DNA of 63,368 bases, taken from positions 1 to 63,368 of the forward strand of contig JAUXMV010000111.1 of NCBI GenBank assembly GCA_030683155.1, in the 5' to 3' direction. A program made the position numbers and the translations under genes. Positions within the stretch are counted from its first letter, which is position 1. Each line of letters starts with the position of its first letter. The notes beneath the pieces were generated by a model. It was not told the DNA's origin and made no database searches. It saw only the letters and a list, made by a program, of their open reading frames with translations. The stretch is from Bacteroidales bacterium (GTDB taxonomy: Bacteria; Bacteroidota; Bacteroidia; Bacteroidales; F082). This document shows, one piece after another, positions 40,525 to 50,242 of this stretch.

Positions 40525-41088
40525 TTAATTTGCAAGTGAACGTACATAATGAATGATATTCCATCTGTTTTCAGGTAATATCTGGCTTGCATGACTACCC
40601 ATCAGCCCCGAAAGAGATCCAACTGTGATAACGTGGTAAATTTCACCATCGGGTTTGTTTTGAACATAAGCTTCCACCAAAGAAGTAGGCTTGGCCGGAA
40701 ACAATTTACGGGTGTAAATCACACCATCGCCTTTGCCTTCAGGACCGTGACAGACCATGCAGAAGATTTCATACTGCTCTTTTCCTTTCGCTAATACCTG
40801 TTCATCAACGACAACAGGATTCATCATTTCCAGACCTGCATTCACCTGATCGACGAATGATTTTGCTTTATAAGGGTAGGGAGTAAAGCCTCTTGTGATG
40901 CTTCCCTCCGCAGGCAATCGGTTGGTCATGCTATCAGCAAAAACAGGATTTTTACCATAGGTTTCATAGGACACAGGATAGTGCATATCCGGAAAGAACA
41001 CATGTCCGGGGTGGTTTTTATCACGATTGCAAGAGGCCGTTGCCAAAGCGACTACAGCGACCAACATAAACATTACTAAGTTTTTCAT
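40525..41088 (-). CDS. actE: Alternative complex III monohaem cytochrome c subunit (ActE)
   Basis: 187 residues. Lipobox ATASC (Cys20). Conserved ACIII lipoprotein stretch DMHYPVSYETYG...RLPAEGSITRGFTPYPY, then a cytochrome c domain with C-M-V-C-H-G-P-E-G-K-G-D-G and distal Met in GLMGSHA. It passes electrons out of ACIII to cbb3 or soluble carriers. It is last in the operon, after the ActF-like gene, whereas E normally precedes F. Confidence 0.9.
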   Translation of the reverse strand: MKNLVMFMLVAVVALATASCNRDKNHPGHVFFPDMHYPVSYETYGKNPVFADSMTNRLPAEGSITRGFTPYPYKAKSFVDQVNAGLEMMNPVVVDEQVLAKGKEQYEIFCMVCHGPEGKGDGVIYTRKLFPAKPTSLVEAYVQNKPDGEIYHVITVGSLSGLMGSHASQILPENRWNIIHYVRSLAN

Positions 41089-41124
41089 ATGCGTTGATTT
41101 TATCTTTTTTCGCCTTTGATCCTA

Positions 41125-42303
41125 TCAATAATTTGTATGATAGTCAAGGCTTTCTTTATACAAAGGATGTTTCTTTGAAGCAAGCGGCGCCTTTGTGAGT
41201 GTCCAGAAAGTAACAAGTAAAAACAGTCCAATGAAACCAATGGTCAGTCCCACTTCAAGAAGTCCGATACCAGACTTTTCTCCACCTACCGCACCTGGCA
41301 TAATGAGCAGATAAAGATCAACCCAGTGTGCGATTATTACGATTACCGAAACCGGAATCAGAACTGAGAAAGTCCTTTTGGATTTGCGGGTCATCAGCGC
41401 AAAAAACGGAATCAGAAAACCGAGTATAAGATTCACATAAAAGATACCTTCAAAATTTTTGTGTCTTTCATAGAAATAGACTGTTTCTTCCGGGATATTG
41501 GCATACCAGATCAGCATATACTGTGAATACCACAAATAGGCCCAGAAAATACTGAAACCAAACAGATACTTTCCCAGATCGTGCAAATGTTCAACATTCA
41601 CATGCTCCATATATCCCATTCTCTTGAGAATATAGAGAACAATGATAATCATAGCAACGCCGCTGGCAAGCATACTTGAGAAAACATACCAACCATAAAG
41701 TGTACTAAACCAATGCGCATCTATCGACATCAGCCAATCCCATGAAGTTACTACGCTCGAAAGGGCATAAAAAACAATAAATACAGCCGATAGCGTGCGC
41801 AATCTGTTGAAATATTTGATATCGCCATTGTGATCAACCTGTAAGGATACTTTGCGGATGTAATGTGCCATTACTGCCCAAACACCAATAAAAAGTACCG
41901 AACGGATGTAAAAAAACGGTTCGTTCAGGTAGGGAGTTTTTTTCAGCAAGATAGCATCAAGATGATCTTCATGTGTCCATTCAAAAACAGCATGCAAGCC
42001 TCCCAAAACAAAGAATAACAATATCAGCGCACCACCAACAGGGATAAAAGCCGCCATGGCTTCTCCGATTCGACCAACACTTGTGTGCCACGCAGATTCG
42101 GAAATGGCATGAACTGTCACAAAAAACAATCCTATAAGTCCCAGGCTCAGAAAATAATAATTGTTAAGCAAAAGATTTGCTGCAACACGTTCCGGTCCCG
42201 GGCCACCAAACACGCCATATAGCAATGCAATCAATCCGATTGCAATCATTACCACAAAAACGGTAATGGTTTTTTTTGTCAGTTTAAAAGTAAGTTTCTC
42301 CAT
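41125..42303 (-). CDS. actF: Alternative complex III membrane subunit (ActF)
   Basis: 392 residues, ten or so membrane helices, NrfD-related but more divergent than ActC (the 'quinone-binding subunit 2'). Landmarks: [48 protein letters not shown] and [29 protein letters not shown]-like sequence (residues ~245-275). It is 7 bases after actD. Confidence 0.93.
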   Translation of the reverse strand: [392 protein letters not shown]

Positions 42304-42309
42304 GTTTTT

Positions 42310-42825
42310 CTATGCTTTTAAAGTGATTCCTTGTGCACCGGCATCCGAGAGGATGTTTTCTACAACTTTAATGCGCTCTTCGTTTTCCTCATCCATTTTC
42401 ACAACAAGCAAAAACCTGTCATCGGTAATCTGTTCGTCATGAATGATATTCTTTGAGCCAGGCCCAAGATTGTTGCTTATCAGAAAAGCAAAAACCATCG
42501 AAAATGCTGCAAATAAAACCGCAAGTTCAAAAGTTACAGGCATAAATGAAGGGACTGCAAAATAGGGTTTACCACCAAAATTAATCGGATAAGCTCTTGT
42601 AAAAACCCATGCCTGAAAAAGGAAACCTAATGTTGCACCAATTGCACCTCCGGCAAAAGCTACAACAGATAAGCGGGAACGTCGCAAGCCTAAAACCTTG
42701 TCTAAACCATGCACAGGAAAGGGCGTCAAAACATCTGATACCTCTACCCCTTTCGACATAATCTTTTTGAGACCTTTTAACAGGTCCTCCTCATCAAGAT
42801 AGTATGCAGTTAAATATTTATTCAT
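42310..42825 (-). CDS. actD: Alternative complex III subunit ActD (DUF3341)
   Basis: 171 residues from ATG 42825 (MNKYLTAYYLDEEDLLKGLK); an in-frame start at 42849 would add 8 residues inside actC. A DUF3341 domain with SDVLTPFPVHGLDKVLGLRRSRL and two membrane helices between ~50 and 120. It stabilises the ACIII membrane part. It overlaps the actC end by 8 bases. Confidence 0.93.
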   Translation of the reverse strand: MNKYLTAYYLDEEDLLKGLKKIMSKGVEVSDVLTPFPVHGLDKVLGLRRSRLSVVAFAGGAIGATLGFLFQAWVFTRAYPINFGGKPYFAVPSFMPVTFELAVLFAAFSMVFAFLISNNLGPGSKNIIHDEQITDDRFLLVVKMDEENEERIKVVENILSDAGAQGITLKA

Positions 42826-44188
42826 GATGTGTATGTTTTTTTTCGTCACTTGATGATTTCAAAACACTTTTTACTTCGGCAATAGCTATTACAGGAAAGA
42901 CCCTGATAAAAACCATGAACAAAGTAAAGAAAAGGCCAAAGGTTCCAACATACAAGCCAACTTCTGCCATTGTAGGTGTATACATCGTCCAGCTTGAAGG
43001 AAGATAATCGCGGTGAAGGGATGTTACTATAATTACAAAACGTTCGAACCACATTCCAATGTTTACAAAGATGGAAATGATAAAAACAGCAACCAGATTT
43101 GTCCTTATTTTTTTGAACCAGAAAAGTTGTGGTGTAATTACATTGCAAGTCATCATAATCCAGTAAGCCCAGGCATAAGGCCCGAAAGCGCGGTTCATAA
43201 ATGCATATTGCTCATACTCTACACCGGAATACCAGGCCATAAAAAACTCTGTAATGTATGCGATTCCAACGATTGAACCTGTCAGGATGATGATTTTTGT
43301 CATCGATTCGATGTGGACTTTAGTAATATACTGCTCCAGATTCAGCGCTTTTCGTGTTACAATAAGTAAGGTAAGAACCATTGCAAAGCCAGAGAAAACA
43401 GCACCAGAAACAAAGTAAGGTGGAAAGATTGTTGTATGCCAACCAGGTATAACTGAGGTTGCAAAGTCAAAACTTACGATGGTATGCACCGAAAGTACAA
43501 GCGGAGCAGCCAGACCAGCAAGGATAAGACTTACAGTTTCATGGCGTGACCAGTGTTTTGCAGATCCTGTCCAGCCAAAACTCAAAAAGCCATAAATAGC
43601 TTTGCGGATTTTGTTTTTGGCTTTATCGCGTACGGTTCCAATATCAGGTATCAAACCAACATACCAGAAAATGAGTGAGACAAGGAAATAGGTGGTAAGC
43701 GCAAAGACGTCCCACAAAAGAGGTGAATTAAAATTCACCCAAAGCTCACGTGTATTTGGATAAGGAAAAATGAAGAATCCAAGTACAATACGCCCCATGT
43801 GAATCAACGGGAAAAAGCCTGCACATGCAATGGCAATAAGGGTCATGGCTTCGGCTGAGCGGTTGATACTTGTTCTCCACTTTTGACGAAACAACAAAAG
43901 AATTGCTGAAATAAAAGTTCCGGCATGGCCGATACCGACCCACCAGACAAAGTTGGTAATATCCCATGCCCATCCTATTGTTTTATTCAATCCCCAGGAT
44001 CCGATTCCGTAATATACGGTCACAAAGGTTGCCCATGCGCCAAAGAGCAAGGCCCCTCCTGAGATTGCAATTCCAACATACCAATAAATGGAGGGTTTGC
44101 CTGCCATAGGTGCCATAATATCTTTGGTCACCTGGCTGTAGTCTTTTCCCCCTTTGATGAGTGGTTCTCTGATTGGAGATACGTACAT
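42818..44188 (-). CDS. actC: Alternative complex III quinol-oxidising membrane subunit ActC
   Basis: 456 residues, NrfD family with about ten helices: GWAWDITNFVWWVGIGHAGT, RSAEAMTLIAIACAGFFPLIHMGR, WDVFALTTYFLVSLIFWYVG, WHTTIFPPYFVSGAVFSG. Together with ActB it forms the menaquinol-oxidising, proton-translocating module known from structures of Flavobacterium and Rhodothermus ACIII. It is 16 bases after actB. Confidence 0.95.
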   Translation of the reverse strand: MYVSPIREPLIKGGKDYSQVTKDIMAPMAGKPSIYWYVGIAISGGALLFGAWATFVTVYYGIGSWGLNKTIGWAWDITNFVWWVGIGHAGTFISAILLLFRQKWRTSINRSAEAMTLIAIACAGFFPLIHMGRIVLGFFIFPYPNTRELWVNFNSPLLWDVFALTTYFLVSLIFWYVGLIPDIGTVRDKAKNKIRKAIYGFLSFGWTGSAKHWSRHETVSLILAGLAAPLVLSVHTIVSFDFATSVIPGWHTTIFPPYFVSGAVFSGFAMVLTLLIVTRKALNLEQYITKVHIESMTKIIILTGSIVGIAYITEFFMAWYSGVEYEQYAFMNRAFGPYAWAYWIMMTCNVITPQLFWFKKIRTNLVAVFIISIFVNIGMWFERFVIIVTSLHRDYLPSSWTMYTPTMAEVGLYVGTFGLFFTLFMVFIRVFPVIAIAEVKSVLKSSSDEKKHTHHE

Positions 44189-44204
44189 TCTTCTTAGGTT
44201 TTAG

Positions 44205-47186
44205 TTATACGGTTTTGTTCTTTACTTTGGTTAAGTAGCCTACTGAAGGCAATACATGCAACTCTTCAAGCAAATGATAGTTGCGTTGATCGGCAAAGTA
44301 TTTTGATACCATACTTTCCTTATCGTTTAGATTTCCAAAAACTATCGCTTCAGCAGGACAAGCCTGAGCGCAGGCTGGAACTACTTCGCCATCACGCAAC
44401 ATGCGGTTTTCAGTTTTTGCTTTCAATTTCTTTTCCTGAATGCGCTGTACGCAGAAGGAACATTTTTCGATAACACCTTTGGCGCGCACAGTAACATCCG
44501 GATTGAGCACCATTCTTCTTAGATCGGTGGTCATTTCTGCAGGATCATAGCGATTTCCTTTCATCGTATCTGCACCTGTGTAATCAAAGAAGTTGAAGCG
44601 ACGCACTTTGTAAGGGCAGTTATTGTTGCAATAACGGGTGCCAATACATCTGTTGTATGCCATTTGATTTAATCCTTCGTTGCTGTGTGTTGTGGCTGCA
44701 ACCGGACAAACGTTTTCACAAGGTGCATTATCGCAGTGCTGACACATTACAGGCTGACGCAAAATTTCAGGATTGTCAGGGTCACCTTTATAATAGCGGT
44801 CGATTCTGATCCAATGCATTTCGCGTGCCATTATAACCTGTTCCTTTCCAACGACCGGAACATTGTTTTCTGCTGAACACGCCACAACACAAGCATTGCA
44901 GCCCGTACAAGCATTCAGATCAATAGCCATTCCCCAATGCAAACCGTCAAATTCTGCTTTTGGGTACATCGACTTCAAATGTTCTTTTATTTCAAGCCTT
45001 ACTTCATTGCCCGATTGCGGATTTTCAAGATAGGCCTCCAGCGTGGTTTCTCTTATAATAGCCCTCCCTTCCATGGAATGATGAGACTGAGTGATTGCGA
45101 TAGGATGCTTTCCACCAGTAGTGGAAATATTCACATCACTTAACCAGTATTTTTTATTTTCGGCATCTTTTCCAATTAAACCAAAAAGGTTCTGACCAAC
45201 ACCATTTGCCGGAACGCCAGCCTTTTCACGACCATATCCCAAAGCAACTGCTATAGTTTTATATTCCTGACCTGGTTGGATCAGCACTGGCAATGCAGGA
45301 GATCCATTTACAGATATCAATTCCTCATTTTTCAGATTTAATTCAATTGCCAGGCGGGGTGAAATAGCAACATAATTGCCCCAACATGCTTTGGATACCG
45401 GATCCGGCAACTCCTGCAGCCAGGGATTGTTGGCATGTTTACCGCTTCCAACACTGACATTGGTGTATAAAACCAAATCTGTTGAATCTTCTGAGGATTC
45501 TACTTTTATGCTGTTTAAAGCAGCAAAGGCATTATCCCCATTGAAGCTGTTTATTCCACTTTCTTTTTCACCTGTCTCAAAAACTCCATCGTGTACTTTT
45601 TTATTCCAAAAGTCGGTGAAAGATATTTCAGCGGTTGCTTTGGTAAACATTTTTTGTTCCCAGACACCGGCCATATAGGTTCTGAAGTCAGCACTGTTTC
45701 CTGACCAACGGAGCAAACTTTCCTGAGCAGCGCGGGTTTTAAAGATAGGGCGGATGGCAGGTTGGGCCAGTGAATAGTAGCCTGTCATTGGTTCGAAGTC
45801 GTTCCAGGCTTCCAGATAATGATGGTCGGGACAGATAAACTTAACATGATAGGAGGTTTCATCATCCAAAACCGGCATTGCGACACTTAAACCAACTTTT
45901 TTAAGTCCTTCTATGAATTTTTCTCTTTCAGGATAATCATAAGCCGGATTAACATCAAAAATGATAATGCCATCCACTTTACCATCATTCATTTCCTGAA
46001 CCAAGGCGTCCATTCTGGCATCATCTGCTTGTCTGATTTTTGTGTGAACATCGGTCAGGATGGTAGTTCCATAACTTTCCAGAAGATGGTTTACAGCATT
46101 CACAAGCATTTGCTCCTCTGCATCGTTGCTTCCACTGACAACCAATGATTTTCCTTTGCATTGCATTAATTCATCCGCAAGTTTTTCAACTTCCACAGGT
46201 GAAGCTGGCAGGAAGGCGGCGTCCATTCCCATTTTTCCACGCAATACATTGAGTAGATTTGCCACAACAAGTTTTTGCTGCGACGGCTTTAGCTGCACCC
46301 TGTGATCTGCGTTACTTCCGGTAAGGGACATGGCACCTTCAAAATGAATATGCCTTGACATCCGCCCCTGTCCTGAGGTCAGTTTACGGTTTTTAATGTA
46401 TTGCTTTGTGTATTCCACAGGAGAAAGCCATGTGCCAAGAAAATCGGCATCAAAGCTAACAATCATTTCAGCTTTCTCGAAACGATAGGAAGGAATGAAA
46501 GCCTTGCCATAAGTTTTTTCATTGGCTTTGAGCATGCCTGATGCTGAAAGAACATCGTATTGAATATGCTCTGTTCCGGGATATGCCGCTACAAACTCAT
46601 CAATCGCAGCTTTTGTGGAAGGACTGATAACGGTAGGGCTTAAAAGAACAACTTTACCTTGTTTGACTTTAATGGAATTCAGTTGGCTGATAATTTTTTC
46701 ATCGGCCTGCTCCCAGGTTGTTTCCTGACCATCAAAAACAGGAAATTTGTGTCTTTCATTGTCATAAAGACTTAAAACTGAAGCCTGAGCACGTGCATTG
46801 GTTCCACCTTTAGTGATTGAAGACAAGGTATTTCCCTCAATTTTGATTGGGCGGCCATCACGAACTTTTACCAGAACGCTGCCATAGTCGATGCCATCAA
46901 AAAAACTTGAGGCATAATAGTTTGCTTTGCCCGGGATAATGCCCTCAGGCTGAATGAGGAAAGGAATGGCTTTGCGTACAGGCTGTTCACAGCTTGTGGC
47001 TATAGCGGCCGAAGCAATTGTAAAACCAAAGGCTTTCAAAAAGTCACGGCGTGTGCCAGAAGTCATTTTCTTTACTTCCTGCTGCATTTCCAGAATAAAC
47101 TGCTTGTCGCCTGCAGGTTTTTCGGAGGTTTCCCTTGTAATATCGATGGAAAGCTCTTCCAAGCTTTTGAAGTACTTATTTTCCAT
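44205..47186 (-). CDS. actB: Alternative complex III iron-sulfur subunit ActB
   Basis: 993 residues. Twin-arginine signal TRRDFLKAFGFTIASAAIATSC (~49-71). The first ~700 residues are a molybdopterin-oxidoreductase-like domain without cofactor motifs. The last ~270 form a ferredoxin domain with CNACVVACSAENNVP, CQHCDNAPCENVCP, CNNNCPYKVRRFNFF and CSFCVQRIQ clusters. It relays electrons from the quinol site to ActA haems. Confidence 0.96.
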   Translation of the reverse strand: MENKYFKSLEELSIDITRETSEKPAGDKQFILEMQQEVKKMTSGTRRDFLKAFGFTIASAAIATSCEQPVRKAIPFLIQPEGIIPGKANYYASSFFDGIDYGSVLVKVRDGRPIKIEGNTLSSITKGGTNARAQASVLSLYDNERHKFPVFDGQETTWEQADEKIISQLNSIKVKQGKVVLLSPTVISPSTKAAIDEFVAAYPGTEHIQYDVLSASGMLKANEKTYGKAFIPSYRFEKAEMIVSFDADFLGTWLSPVEYTKQYIKNRKLTSGQGRMSRHIHFEGAMSLTGSNADHRVQLKPSQQKLVVANLLNVLRGKMGMDAAFLPASPVEVEKLADELMQCKGKSLVVSGSNDAEEQMLVNAVNHLLESYGTTILTDVHTKIRQADDARMDALVQEMNDGKVDGIIIFDVNPAYDYPEREKFIEGLKKVGLSVAMPVLDDETSYHVKFICPDHHYLEAWNDFEPMTGYYSLAQPAIRPIFKTRAAQESLLRWSGNSADFRTYMAGVWEQKMFTKATAEISFTDFWNKKVHDGVFETGEKESGINSFNGDNAFAALNSIKVESSEDSTDLVLYTNVSVGSGKHANNPWLQELPDPVSKACWGNYVAISPRLAIELNLKNEELISVNGSPALPVLIQPGQEYKTIAVALGYGREKAGVPANGVGQNLFGLIGKDAENKKYWLSDVNISTTGGKHPIAITQSHHSMEGRAIIRETTLEAYLENPQSGNEVRLEIKEHLKSMYPKAEFDGLHWGMAIDLNACTGCNACVVACSAENNVPVVGKEQVIMAREMHWIRIDRYYKGDPDNPEILRQPVMCQHCDNAPCENVCPVAATTHSNEGLNQMAYNRCIGTRYCNNNCPYKVRRFNFFDYTGADTMKGNRYDPAEMTTDLRRMVLNPDVTVRAKGVIEKCSFCVQRIQEKKLKAKTENRMLRDGEVVPACAQACPAEAIVFGNLNDKESMVSKYFADQRNYHLLEELHVLPSVGYLTKVKNKTV

Positions 47187-47211
47187 TAGGAATATTTTCT
47201 TTTGGATGATT

Positions 47212-48423
47212 TTAATAATGACATTTCATACAATCGCCGCCGCCAACCATGTCGGCTGTTACCTTTTTGATCTGGCCGCTTTTGAATTGTTCATGCAATT
47301 TCTCGTATGTTTCGTAGAAACCGTTGTTAGCAAACTGCACTTCTGTTTTTCTGTGGCATTGTAAACACCAACCCATACTTAAATCGTTCACCTGCATTAC
47401 TTCGTGCATGGTTTCAACCTGTCCATGGCATTCAGCACAATCGAGTTTGCCGGAGTTTACGTGTTGTGAATGGTTAAAATACACATGGTCAGGCAGGTTA
47501 TGAATTCTGACCCATTGAACAGGTTCACCCGATTCCCATGCTTTTTGAATTTTTGCAATCTCTACTGTTCCGGTAATTTTTCCTTCTTTTACCTGATGGT
47601 GACAGTTCATACAAACATTTACGGAAGGAATACCGGCACTTTTGCTGTAGTCTGCTGCTGTATGGCAATATTTACAATCAATTTCGTTTTGTGCTGCGTG
47701 CACTTTATGCGAAAACCAGATGGGCTGATCAGGCTGATAATATTGCTGACGACCAATAGCAGCAGCTTCTTTGTAGGCAATCTCAGCAATAACAACCACA
47801 CCTATTAATATAAGTGCGGTATGAACAAACTTTGCTTTGATAACTTTTGTGACAAGTAAGTCGAAGATTACGACAATCAGAATTATCAAAGTAATGATGA
47901 ATATTGTTCCTGTATTACGGTTTGCATCTCTTTCCAAATCCTGCAAACGCTGTAAACGTGCTTCCTGTTCTGCTTCAATCTGTGCAGCAAGTACCATTTT
48001 TGCAGCAAGTTCTTCATTTGAAGGTTCAGGTTTGGCAAATTCCGGGGCAACTTTCAATCCGTTTTTGATATAAGCTAAAATATCGATGATCTGCTCATCA
48101 GTAAGATTGTGCGGCGGCATGGGGATATTGTTGTATTCAGCATAGAGCGCAACAGCAATAGGATCGCCGGACTGAACCATCTCCTGTGAATTACGGATAA
48201 ACTTAATCAACCAATCCTGCTCGCGCCGCTCTGTTACGCCAGCAAGATTTGGCCCGATGAGCTTAGCACCTTCCAAATTGTGACAAGCCTTACACTGCTG
48301 ATAATTTGCCTCTGCCTCAGGCGTCTGCGCCAATGCAGCATTGAAAGAAGCTATAAACAACAACAATGTGCAAGCAAATGCAAATCGGCGAAGTATAGCT
48401 CTGGTAAATAAAGTTTGTTTCAT
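47212..48423 (-). CDS. actA: Alternative complex III multihaem cytochrome c subunit ActA
   Basis: 403 residues. Signal peptide (1-32). An extra N-terminal monohaem domain (C-K-A-C-H, ~43-125, distal Met in IPMPPHN); a membrane helix (~175-195; IFIITLIILIVVIFDLL); then the classic pentahaem part (CKYCH, CMNCH, CAECH, CLQCH, CMKCH). That is six CxxCH motifs in total against five in the textbook ActA. It is the first act gene, with a candidate promoter at 48512-48519. Confidence 0.95.
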   Translation of the reverse strand: MKQTLFTRAILRRFAFACTLLLFIASFNAALAQTPEAEANYQQCKACHNLEGAKLIGPNLAGVTERREQDWLIKFIRNSQEMVQSGDPIAVALYAEYNNIPMPPHNLTDEQIIDILAYIKNGLKVAPEFAKPEPSNEELAAKMVLAAQIEAEQEARLQRLQDLERDANRNTGTIFIITLIILIVVIFDLLVTKVIKAKFVHTALILIGVVVIAEIAYKEAAAIGRQQYYQPDQPIWFSHKVHAAQNEIDCKYCHTAADYSKSAGIPSVNVCMNCHHQVKEGKITGTVEIAKIQKAWESGEPVQWVRIHNLPDHVYFNHSQHVNSGKLDCAECHGQVETMHEVMQVNDLSMGWCLQCHRKTEVQFANNGFYETYEKLHEQFKSGQIKKVTADMVGGGDCMKCHY

Positions 48424-48691
48424 TATAATTGATTTTCTGATATTTACGTATGTAGTTACTGAATTACTTCATTGTTCAAGCCAATAAAATCATATTCAGT
48501 TTTGACAGGGACAAATTTATAAATAATTAACAAAAAGAAACTTAAAAAAGTAATGCTTTACCAAAATATTTCAAATTTACGGAATCCTTCTGTTGGCATC
48601 ATGGTTATCAGAACTTTAAAACATATCTTTTTATCTGGTTATCAACAATTTGATATTTTTTCTTTTATATCGATAAGATTTACAGTAACAG
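48424..48691. other. Spacer between the nos and act operons
   Basis: 268 bases. It contains the candidate act promoter and A/T-rich DNA with two copies of GGTTATCA about 36 bases apart (near 48604 and 48639). No convincing terminator for the nos operon is visible, so some read-through into act is possible. Confidence 0.5.
48512..48519 (-). promoter_or_regulatory. Candidate -7 element (TAAATTTG) for the act operon
   Basis: On the minus strand TAAATTTGTCC matches the -7 element and is identical over 11 bases to that before ccoS. It lies about 90 bases before the actA start codon. No TTG at standard distance was found. Confidence 0.45.
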
Positions 48692-49306
48692 CTATTTTTT
48701 TACTGCTCTAATTTTAACATTTAAAATCAGGGTATCGCTCACAATAAATGCTTCATCCCCTTTTACATAGTTTTTTGACATCGTGAAAATCCCCCAGTCT
48801 GTTCTGTCAATCCTAATTGAATCTGACACAGCAAAAAGGCTATCACCATCGATTTTTAAATCAGCCTCAAAACTTATACACTTTGTGATATCCTTCAACG
48901 TGAGGTCACCTGTAACAAATAATTTATCCTTTTCGCTGGTAAAACTGCTGTAGATATTAAAAAATGCCCTTGGGTATTTTTCCGCAAAGAAAAATTCTTT
49001 TGACTTCAATGTATTTTCAAGAACATTTTTCATAAGAAGATAGTCTATGTCAGTATTCGTAATGCTGTCCATACAAATACTAAAATTTCCTTGTGTTAAA
49101 GAATTATCTTCGAAGGTTAGCATACCATCACAAAAGGGAATAAAACCTCTATGATTATCTGCCCGCCAATACAGTAAACTACCTGTCGAAACTATTTGAT
49201 AGTGAATTGGGATTTCTCCTTTTTTTTGAGCCATGCCGGTAAAAAAAATTATCGAAGTAAAACCCAGAAGGTGAAACAATATCCCTGTAATTCTATAGTT
49301 TTTCAT
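48692..49306 (-). CDS. YceI-like secreted protein at the end of the nos operon
   Basis: 204 residues. N-terminal hydrophobic signal (ITGILFHLLGFTSIIFFTGMA). The remainder shows the YceI lipocalin-like pattern: FEADLKIDGD, GDLTLKDITKCISF and IRIDRTDWGIF. YceI proteins bind long isoprenoids, including quinones, in the periplasm. It is 2 bases after the pentapeptide gene, so cotranscribed. A role in N2O respiration is conjecture. Confidence 0.75.
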   Translation of the reverse strand: MKNYRITGILFHLLGFTSIIFFTGMAQKKGEIPIHYQIVSTGSLLYWRADNHRGFIPFCDGMLTFEDNSLTQGNFSICMDSITNTDIDYLLMKNVLENTLKSKEFFFAEKYPRAFFNIYSSFTSEKDKLFVTGDLTLKDITKCISFEADLKIDGDSLFAVSDSIRIDRTDWGIFTMSKNYVKGDEAFIVSDTLILNVKIRAVKK

Positions 49307-49308
49307 TG

Positions 49309-50238
49309 CTATTCAGGGTTTTGATGATGAAAAACTATGCCAGTAGCATAACCATCTACAATCATATCTTTTAAATAATCTGGAATGTTTCGCGCTCCTT
49401 TGAAGTTTGTTTCTGCTAATTCAGCCCCAAAAAAATTGCTCCCTTTAAGATCTGCACCAGAAAAATCAGCATATTGCAGATGTGCTCCACGAAAAACAAC
49501 TCCATGCAAACGTGAATTGATAAAGCTTGCATCTTCAAGGCCTGCACCTGTAAAGTCAGAATAGCTGAAGTCAACCGAATCGAAGCGTGATCCTGAAAAA
49601 ACAGAAATGAGAAAAATTACTTTGATTGCTTTACTTCGGCTGAAATCTGCATCCGTCAATTCTGATTCTTTCATCAATGAATTTGAGAAGTCGCAATTTC
49701 TGAAATCGGCTCTGTGTCCTTTCAATCCGAACAGATTACACCCCCTTAGGTCAGAGTCATGAATTTTCGCGTCCTTCATCGAACTTCGGAAAAGTGTTGC
49801 CTGTGTAAATCTTGAATTCGAAAGATCTGAACTTTCAAATAGCGACCACCTTAGATCAGCAAACCGGAAATCAGATGCAGAAAAATCAGAATGCTTGCAG
49901 TTTGCTGTTCTGAAGCTTACCCCGCGAAAATCACCATTTTTGACGCTCACATTGTTCCAGACAATTCCATCAAGATCAGCAAATCTGAAATCATCTTCAT
50001 CTTTTGGGGCATTTGTAATACCTTTCATTCTTTTTCTTCCGTCAGCTAAAAACACAGGGTCGTAAACAACCGATTTTCTATATTCGACATCAACAGATGA
50101 TGGCAACGGAATCAGACTTATCGTATCAGTAGCATCTTTAAACAATAAAATCTCATTCTGACTGCTTGAATCTGAAAAACAACCTTGAATGCCGACATAA
50201 CATATCAGAACTAACAACCGCCTTATGTACTTTGTCAT
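49309..50238 (-). CDS. Pentapeptide-repeat lipoprotein in the nos operon
   Basis: 309 residues. Lipobox GIQGC (Cys20) predicts an envelope lipoprotein. From ~75 to 295 there are dozens of A(D/N)(L/F)xx-type five-residue repeats (for example SDFRFADLRWSLF, ADFSGADLKGSNFF, TNFKGARN) that should form a right-handed quadrilateral helix. It lies 4 bases after nosY. I know of no nos-cluster gene of this kind; function unknown. It might be a scaffold, since NosD is also a beta-helix. Confidence 0.8.
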   Translation of the reverse strand: MTKYIRRLLVLICYVGIQGCFSDSSSQNEILLFKDATDTISLIPLPSSVDVEYRKSVVYDPVFLADGRKRMKGITNAPKDEDDFRFADLDGIVWNNVSVKNGDFRGVSFRTANCKHSDFSASDFRFADLRWSLFESSDLSNSRFTQATLFRSSMKDAKIHDSDLRGCNLFGLKGHRADFRNCDFSNSLMKESELTDADFSRSKAIKVIFLISVFSGSRFDSVDFSYSDFTGAGLEDASFINSRLHGVVFRGAHLQYADFSGADLKGSNFFGAELAETNFKGARNIPDYLKDMIVDGYATGIVFHHQNPE

Positions 50239-50242
50239 GGTA

